Assembly: GCA_025465035.1 (NCBI GenBank)
Contig: JAODMH010000086.1
Location: 1-46,053, forward strand
Length of the DNA: 46,053 bases
From: Microbacteriaceae bacterium
GTDB taxonomy: Bacteria > Actinomycetota > Actinomycetes > Actinomycetales > Microbacteriaceae
Reading direction: 5' to 3'
Part shown: positions 41,413 to 46,053 of the stretch, one piece after another
How positions within the stretch are numbered: position 1 is the stretch's first letter
Layout of the letters: each line of letters opens with the position of its first letter
Program-made: the position numbers and the translations under genes
Notes under the pieces: generated by a model
Database searches by the model: none
The model's input: only the letters and a program-made list of their open reading frames with translations
What the model was told of the DNA's origin: nothing

Positions 41413-42540
41413 CTAGAGCCAGTGCAGCTTCTTGAAGATGGCGTACAGCCCTCCACTCACGGCGAGCATGAGGAGGATCGCGTACGGGTATCCGAGTTGC
41501 CAGCTCAGTTCTGGCATTCCCACGAAATTCATTCCGTAGACGCCCGTGATGATCGAGGGCGCGAAGAGGATGGCGGCCCAGGCGGAGATCTTGCGCGTCT
41601 CCTCGCCCTGACGGTTGCTCGCCTCCCCCAGCTTCTGCATGTCCTCGTTCTGCCGCTGGGCCACGAGCGTCGCGTTGACGGTGAGGATGTCGCGCAACAG
41701 TATCCGGAATTCCTCGATGCGATCCGTGACGTGCGCGACATGGTCGGCGACATCCCGCAGGTACTGCTGCAGGTCTTCGCCGATGGCGTACTTCTCGAAG
41801 CCGTTCGAGATCTTGTCGAGGATGCCGACGAGCGGCTGAGCGGCCCGCTGGAAGTCAATCACCTCGCGGGAGAGCTCGTAGATACGACGCGAGACACCGG
41901 GATCGCCGAGGAAGACCTGCGTCTCGATCTCGTCGATGTCGTTGGCGAGGCCGGCGACAACGGGCAGATACCCGTCGACGACGGCGTCGAGGATGGCGTA
42001 CAGCACGGCCTCAGTGCCGCGGGCGAGCAGTTCCTGGGTCCCCTCGAGGCGCGACCGCACGACCGAGAGGTCCGGCGATTCACTGTGTCGCACGGTAATC
42101 ACGAAGTTGTGCCCGATGAACAGGTGGAGCTCGCCGAACTCCACCTCCTCCCGGTCGTCGAGGTAGCGTGCGGCGCGGAGGACGACGAAGAGCGTCGTGC
42201 CATAACGCTCGATCTTGGGGCGCTGGTGGGCGAGGATGGCATCCTCGACGGCGAGCTCGTGCAGCCCGAACTGTCCGGCAAGCGAAGTGAGCTCCTCGGT
42301 GGACGGCCGGTAGAGTCCGATCCACGCCATCGCGCCTGGCCGCGCGTCGAGGGCCGCGTAGGTGTCGCCGAGGGATCCCGGGGTTTCGACCCGCGATCCG
42401 TTTTCGTAGATGGCATTGTTCACGAGGCTCGATCGCGGGGCGGATGGGGTGTCATCCGCCGACGTCGAGGTCGGAGGTATCGGTAACTGCCGTCCACGCA
42501 GCGACATGACGCGGAAGGGCTTGCGAAAATCCGGTGCCAT
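41413..42540 (-). CDS. corA: CorA-type magnesium/cobalt channel
   Basis: A 375-residue protein with a long cytoplasmic N-terminal funnel and two C-terminal membrane helices joined by the selectivity motif YGMNFVGMPE (GMN). It would form a homopentamer that conducts Mg2+ or Co2+. ATG 42540 (MAPDFRKP) is chosen because homology begins near there; no clear ribosome site is seen. It follows the fused core run, with a palindromic element between it and the divergent rsmD. Confidence 0.94.
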   Translation of the reverse strand: MAPDFRKPFRVMSLRGRQLPIPPTSTSADDTPSAPRSSLVNNAIYENGSRVETPGSLGDTYAALDARPGAMAWIGLYRPSTEELTSLAGQFGLHELAVEDAILAHQRPKIERYGTTLFVVLRAARYLDDREEVEFGELHLFIGHNFVITVRHSESPDLSVVRSRLEGTQELLARGTEAVLYAILDAVVDGYLPVVAGLANDIDEIETQVFLGDPGVSRRIYELSREVIDFQRAAQPLVGILDKISNGFEKYAIGEDLQQYLRDVADHVAHVTDRIEEFRILLRDILTVNATLVAQRQNEDMQKLGEASNRQGEETRKISAWAAILFAPSIITGVYGMNFVGMPELSWQLGYPYAILLMLAVSGGLYAIFKKLHWL

Positions 42541-42606
42541 GGGTACACGGTAAACCCGCGCGGGAGACAATCCGCGCGGGCGCACGGGACTCCGCGCGGG
42601 CTTCCC

Positions 42607-42690
42607 TTCGGAAATTCAGGACTTGGACGTCGCCGACGGTCAGATCCTTCGAAAACGGGACATCGGCGGTCCATTGTCCTGAATTTCCGA
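42607..42690. repeat. Palindromic element between corA and rsmD (same arms as mutM insert)
   Basis: TCGGAAATTCAGGAC (42608-42622) and its exact complement (42676-42690) form 15 bp arms. Pairing resumes inside, with GGAC..CGCCGA against TCGGCGGTCC, so a long imperfect hairpin is possible. The arms share TTCGGAAATTCAGGAC with the element inside mutM. It lies in the divergent corA-rsmD spacer, 34 bp from the rsmD start. Confidence 0.88.
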
Positions 42691-42723
42691 GGGGTGGGCG
42701 GTGTTCACGTACCGTTGATCCCG

Positions 42724-43317
42724 ATGACACGCATAATCGCCGGTTTCGCCGGCTCCCTGACCCTGTCGACGCCCGGCGCCGGCACCCGTCCGACGAGCGA
42801 CCGGGTGCGCGAGGCCATCTTCTCCGCGCTGGAAGCCCGCGACTCGATCGCGGATGCGCGCGTGCTCGACCTCTACGCCGGATCTGGCGCCCTCGGCCTC
42901 GAGGCGGCCAGCCGCGGCGCCTCGCTCGTGAGGCTGGTGGAACGGAGCGCGAGTGCGACCGCCGTGTGCCGCAAGAACGCGGCGATCGTGCTTCGGCAGG
43001 CGCCCACGACCGGCGGATTGCGCATCGAGGTGACCGGCCAGCCGGTGCAGGCATTCCTGAACTCGAACCTCGAAACCTGGGATCTGGCCTTCATGGATCC
43101 GCCCTATGAGCTCGGCGAGATCGAACTCCTGCACAACCTCCGATCACTCGCGCCGAGGCTGGCTCAGGATGCCCTGCTCTGCCTCGAACGCAGCAGCCGC
43201 TCACCCGAACCAGCGTGGCCAGCCGGCATCGAGCTTGAGCGGCGCAAGGATTACGGCGACACGACACTCTGGTGGTGCAGGGCCGCTCAGCCCGCCGAGC
43301 CGCTCCAGTCGCGGTAG
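42724..43317 (+). CDS. rsmD: 16S rRNA (guanine966-N2)-methyltransferase RsmD
   Basis: A 197-residue SAM-dependent methyltransferase. TRIIAGFAGSLTL and RPTSDRVREAIFSALE open the family, VLDLYAGSGALGLEAASRG binds SAM and FMDPPYEL is the catalytic DPPY motif. It modifies 16S rRNA in 30S particles. The 3' end overlaps thiL on the other strand by 31 bp. ATG 42724 is the first start that preserves the RxIAG motif at the N terminus. Confidence 0.95.
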   Translation: MTRIIAGFAGSLTLSTPGAGTRPTSDRVREAIFSALEARDSIADARVLDLYAGSGALGLEAASRGASLVRLVERSASATAVCRKNAAIVLRQAPTTGGLRIEVTGQPVQAFLNSNLETWDLAFMDPPYELGEIELLHNLRSLAPRLAQDALLCLERSSRSPEPAWPAGIELERRKDYGDTTLWWCRAAQPAEPLQSR

Positions 43318-44270
43318 GGGTCCCAGCCGACAGGGTCGTAGGCTTCACCGTCGACGGCGATCCCGGACGCGACGCACACGCCGATCCGTCGGAACGGCGC
43401 CGGAAGGGCAGCATCCGGCGGGAACGTCGCGAGGAGCGAGTGGTCCTCCCCCCCGGCCATCGCCGTTGCCGGATCGTCGCCGAGCAGCATGCTGTCGAAG
43501 TCGATCCCGACGCCGCTCGCCCGCGCCAGTCGCCCTGAGTCGATTGCGAGACCATCGCTGAGGTCGAGCATTGCGGTCGCTCCGGCGAGGGCCGCGGCGC
43601 GGCCGGCGGAGATCGGAGGGGCGGGGGCCAGCTGCGGCCCGGTCCGCGACCGCAGGGACTCGGCGAGCCGCGGATCCGGATGTCCGGCGGCGTCGACCGC
43701 GTCCCTGAAGAGCAGGCGGAGGGCGGCTGCCGCCTCGCCGAGCGCCCCCGCCACCGCGACGACATCGCCGATGCGCGCGCCGGAGCGTAGAACGGGCTCC
43801 CGACCCTCGAGGTCCCCCAAGGCGGTCACTGCGATCGTCAGAGTGCCGGAGACCGACAGATCGCCCCCGACCACGCCGCAGCCGGGGGCGAGCGCGGCAC
43901 AGGCGTCTCGCAGCCCGTCGGCGATGCCCTCGAGCAGCGAAACGGGCGAATCCGCGGGCGCGGCGATCGCCACGACGAGCGCGGTGGGGGAAGCACCCAT
44001 CGCCGCGATATCTGAGAGATTGGATGCCGCGGCCTTCCAGCCCAGATCGTGCGGCGTCGACCAGGCCAGCCGGAAGTCCGGGCCGTGGACCATCATGTCC
44101 GTCGTCACGACGTATCGACCGTCCGGCGCGGTGACGACCGCAGCATCATCGCCTGGGCCGACCAGTTCGGATGCCGCAGCCGGCAGCCGTGGAAAGATGC
44201 GACCGAGCACGGCACCCTCGCCGACGGCTTCGAGTGTGTCGTTAATCGGCGGCTGCGGCAGGGACGGCAT
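43287..44270 (-). CDS. thiL: Thiamine-monophosphate kinase
   Basis: A 327-residue kinase that makes thiamine diphosphate from the monophosphate. The motifs GPGDDAAVV, TTDMMVHGPDF, the KAAASNLSDIAAMGA core and GGDLSVSGTLTI are characteristic of the PurM-like ATP-grasp-free fold of ThiL. LDLSDGLAIDSGRLARAS and AGGEDHSLLAT complete the active site. It is transcribed toward rsmD, with overlapping ends, and is divergent from the DUF3515 gene with only 24 bp between start codons. Confidence 0.95.
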   Translation of the reverse strand: MPSLPQPPINDTLEAVGEGAVLGRIFPRLPAAASELVGPGDDAAVVTAPDGRYVVTTDMMVHGPDFRLAWSTPHDLGWKAAASNLSDIAAMGASPTALVVAIAAPADSPVSLLEGIADGLRDACAALAPGCGVVGGDLSVSGTLTIAVTALGDLEGREPVLRSGARIGDVVAVAGALGEAAAALRLLFRDAVDAAGHPDPRLAESLRSRTGPQLAPAPPISAGRAAALAGATAMLDLSDGLAIDSGRLARASGVGIDFDSMLLGDDPATAMAGGEDHSLLATFPPDAALPAPFRRIGVCVASGIAVDGEAYDPVGWDPYRDWSGSAG

Positions 44271-44294
44271 GTATCAAACGGTAGCCTGAAAGCG

Positions 44295-44810
44295 ATGAAC
44301 TCGAAGCTGCGCACCGGCGCACTCCTCGCGATCGCGCCGCTCATTCTGGCCGCACTCGCCGCCTGCGCACCCACCGTTGCGCTCCAGCCCGCCGCGCATG
44401 CCACGGACCCGGGATGCGCAGAGATCATCGTGCGACTTCCGAATTCCCTCGACAAGCAGCCGATTCGCCAGACCAACGCGCAGGCGACCGGCGCCTGGGG
44501 CGATCCCACCTCCGTGCTGCTGCGGTGCGGGGTGACTCCCCCTGGGGCGACGACCGCCACCTGTTACACGATCAAGGGGGTCGACTGGCTCATCGACAGC
44601 TCGAAGCAGCCGCGCTACGTCTTCACGACCTTCGGGCGCGACCCGGCGACCGAGGTGATCGTCGACTCGACTCTCGCGAGCGGCACTGCCGCGCTCGACG
44701 AACTCGCGAACGCTGTCGGAACCATCAAGCAGACGAAGCAATGCACGACGCGACAGGATGTGCTCGGCAACGCGGGGCCCCCGACGGCCGTTCCTACGCC
44801 GAGCAAGTAA
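44295..44810 (+). CDS. DUF3515 lipoprotein
   Basis: A 171-residue secreted lipoprotein with a hydrophobic leader ending in LAAC (Cys24), followed by the DUF3515 body: DPGCAEIIVRLPNSLDKQPIRQTNAQATGAWGDPTSVLLRCGV and a VDWLIDSS...FTTFGRDPATEVIVD segment. Several cysteines after the leader may form disulfides. The family is restricted to actinobacteria, has no assigned function and is typically found between thiL and ddl/gpsA, as here. No ddl gene is present between it and gpsA. Confidence 0.9.
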   Translation: MNSKLRTGALLAIAPLILAALAACAPTVALQPAAHATDPGCAEIIVRLPNSLDKQPIRQTNAQATGAWGDPTSVLLRCGVTPPGATTATCYTIKGVDWLIDSSKQPRYVFTTFGRDPATEVIVDSTLASGTAALDELANAVGTIKQTKQCTTRQDVLGNAGPPTAVPTPSK

Positions 44811-44848
44811 CCCCGGCGCCGTCATCGTCGCGCCTCCCACCCCCACGA

Positions 44849-44918
44849 CACTTGCGGAGGATCGATGCGGCGCGGCGCCTCCTCAGACGCGGCGTGCCGG
44901 CGTGCCGTCCTCCGCAAC
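44849..44918. repeat. Palindromic element between DUF3515 and gpsA (TTGCGGAGGA family)
   Basis: TTGCGGAGGA (44852-44861) pairs with TCCTCCGCAA (44908-44917). Outer sequences CACTTGCGGAGGAT and GCCGTCCTCCGCAAC are the same as in the element at 39042-39112, in the same orientation. It sits between two convergent genes and could also reduce read-through, although no U-tract is visible. Confidence 0.8.
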
Positions 44919-44966
44919 GGTTGGGCCGGCGCTCCACAACGACGCGATCCTGTGCAGAACTGCCCG

Positions 44967-46007
44967 CTACTCCACGAGGACGGCCGGCGTCGTGCTGTCG
45001 GTCGTGAGGTGCGGTGCGATGTCCCGCGGGTTCATCGTTCCGGCGAGCACCTCGGCGACCTGCGCGACGATCGGCATCTCCACTCCCTTGGCGGCGGCGA
45101 GCTCGAGGATCGGCGCAACGGAGGCGAGGCCCTCCGCGGTCTGGTTCATCTGCTTGACGACATCGGTGAAGCTGTACCCCTGGCCGAGCAAGCGCCCTGC
45201 GGTGTTGTTGCGTGACAGCGGCGATTCGCAGGTGGCGATGAGGTCGCCCAGGCCGGCGAGGCCGGAGAGGGTCTGCGGCAGTCCACCGTAGGCGACAGCG
45301 AAGTCCGTCATCTCGACGAGTCCGCGTGTGATGATCGAGGCCTTCGTGTTCTCCCCGTAGCCCACGCCGTCGACGATCCCGATGGCCACCGCGATGAGGT
45401 TCTTAAGCACGCCGCCGAATTCGGTGCCGATCACGTCCGTGTTCACGAACGAGCGGAAATACGGATTGGTCGCCACCGCGGCGACGGTCGTCGCGGTGTC
45501 CAGGCTCGTCGACGACACGACGGCCGCCGTCGGCTGCTCCTTGGCGATCTCGAGCGCGAGGTTGGGTCCGGATGCCACGGCGATGCGGGCGGGATCGATA
45601 TCCAGTTCCTGCACCATCACCTCACTCATGCGAAAGCGCGTGTCCTTCTCGACGCCCTTCATGAGGCTCACGACGATGGCCTCGGACGGGATCAGGTCGC
45701 GGACGATCCGGAGGTTCTCTCTGAGCGATTGGCTGGGGATCGAGACGAACACGACCTCGGCGCCGTCCATCACGTCCGGGATGAGTGAACTCGACCACAG
45801 GTTGCGTGGGAGGTTGATGCCGGGCAGATAGTCGCTGTTGCGTTTCGACTGAGAGATTTCACGCGCGACCTCCGGTCGACGGGCCCAGAGGGCGACATCG
45901 GAACCCCCGTCGGCCAGCACCTTTGCAAAGGTGGTGCCCCAGCTGCCGGCGCCGAGCACGGCGACCCGGCGCACTCCGGGGGTGGAGATACGGATCGGGA
46001 GGGTCAT
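44967..46007 (-). CDS. gpsA: Glycerol-3-phosphate dehydrogenase [NAD(P)+]
   Basis: A 346-residue enzyme that makes sn-glycerol 3-phosphate for phospholipids. The Rossmann motif VAVLGAGSWGTTFAKVLA lies near the N terminus. SGPNLALEIA, EFGGVLKNLIAVAIGIVDG (catalytic Lys), the GLAGLGDLIATC block and SPLSRNNTAGRLLGQG complete the family pattern. ATG 46007 is used because it lies 10 bp after the stop of the upstream gene; a TTG at 46025 overlapping that gene is an alternative. Confidence 0.95.
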   Translation of the reverse strand: MTLPIRISTPGVRRVAVLGAGSWGTTFAKVLADGGSDVALWARRPEVAREISQSKRNSDYLPGINLPRNLWSSSLIPDVMDGAEVVFVSIPSQSLRENLRIVRDLIPSEAIVVSLMKGVEKDTRFRMSEVMVQELDIDPARIAVASGPNLALEIAKEQPTAAVVSSTSLDTATTVAAVATNPYFRSFVNTDVIGTEFGGVLKNLIAVAIGIVDGVGYGENTKASIITRGLVEMTDFAVAYGGLPQTLSGLAGLGDLIATCESPLSRNNTAGRLLGQGYSFTDVVKQMNQTAEGLASVAPILELAAAKGVEMPIVAQVAEVLAGTMNPRDIAPHLTTDSTTPAVLVE

Positions 46008-46017
46008 GGGGTTCGGA

Positions 46018-46053
46018 TTATTCAAAACGGCCGATCTCGCTCTGGTCGTGCTT
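46018..46053 (-). CDS. C-terminal tail of an upstream gene, possibly plsC
   Basis: On the minus strand the last bases of the window read KHDQSEIGRFE followed by TAA (46020-46018), immediately ahead of gpsA. A hydrophilic tail of this kind ending next to gpsA fits 1-acyl-glycerol-3-phosphate acyltransferase, the usual upstream neighbour in this family. Eleven residues cannot prove it. Confidence 0.35.
   Translation of the reverse strand, partial: KHDQSEIGRFE

Overview
This 46 kb window is GC-rich and gene-dense, with short intergenic gaps and frequent 1-4 nt overlaps. It looks like chromosomal DNA of an actinobacterium, most likely of the family Microbacteriaceae. The evidence is the gene order recG-coaD / DUF177-rpmF-rnc-mutM-smc-ftsY, genuine F420 enzymes including a glucose-6-phosphate dehydrogenase of the Fgd type, a DUF3515 lipoprotein between thiL and gpsA, and zinc-free ribosomal protein L32. 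No rRNA, tRNA, CRISPR array, integrase or transposase gene was seen.

Layout. (1) 1-9.0 kb is an accessory transport region. It holds the first codons of one cysteine hydrolase, a divergent MFS exporter, a complete second cysteine hydrolase, a five-gene peptide/nickel-type ABC importer (permeases, two ATPases, lipoprotein), and a PadR regulator coupled to a gamma-class carbonic anhydrase. (2) 9.0-18.7 kb is the housekeeping block ftsY, smc, mutM, rnc, rpmF and DUF177, with an EVE-MarR pair and a tandem GNAT protein on the other strand. (3) 18.9-25.3 kb is a reductive pyrimidine-degradation cassette: beta-ureidopropionase-like nitrilase, dihydropyrimidinase, LLM-family oxidoreductase and class III aminotransferase, with a divergent MocR regulator. 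No classical dihydropyrimidine dehydrogenase is present, and the LLM protein occupies its place. (4) 25.5-28.3 kb is a three-gene ABC importer resembling the family proposed to carry F420-0. (5) 28.3-32.8 kb is a MoxR-DUF58-transglutaminase operon. (6) 32.9-38.3 kb is an F420 island: cofD, cofC, cofE, two F420-type LLM oxidoreductases (one is Fgd) and a collagen-like lipoprotein. (7) 38.4-46 kb returns to housekeeping genes: coaD, recG, corA, rsmD, thiL, DUF3515, gpsA and the tail of another gene.

The parts may work together. The ABC cassette may supply an F420 precursor, CofC/CofD/CofE would complete the coenzyme, Fgd would reduce it, and LLM enzymes would use it, possibly including reduction of uracil at the head of the pyrimidine pathway. 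That last link is inference.

The most unusual structural signal is a set of 70-100 bp palindromic elements with unrelated arm sequences but a shared layout. One is inserted in frame in mutM (perfect 23 bp arms) and one in frame in smc (perfect 18 bp arms). Others lie between corA and rsmD, coaD and recG, DUF3515 and gpsA, and after the MocR gene. A 17 bp direct repeat, one copy inside such an element, brackets the whole pyrimidine cassette.
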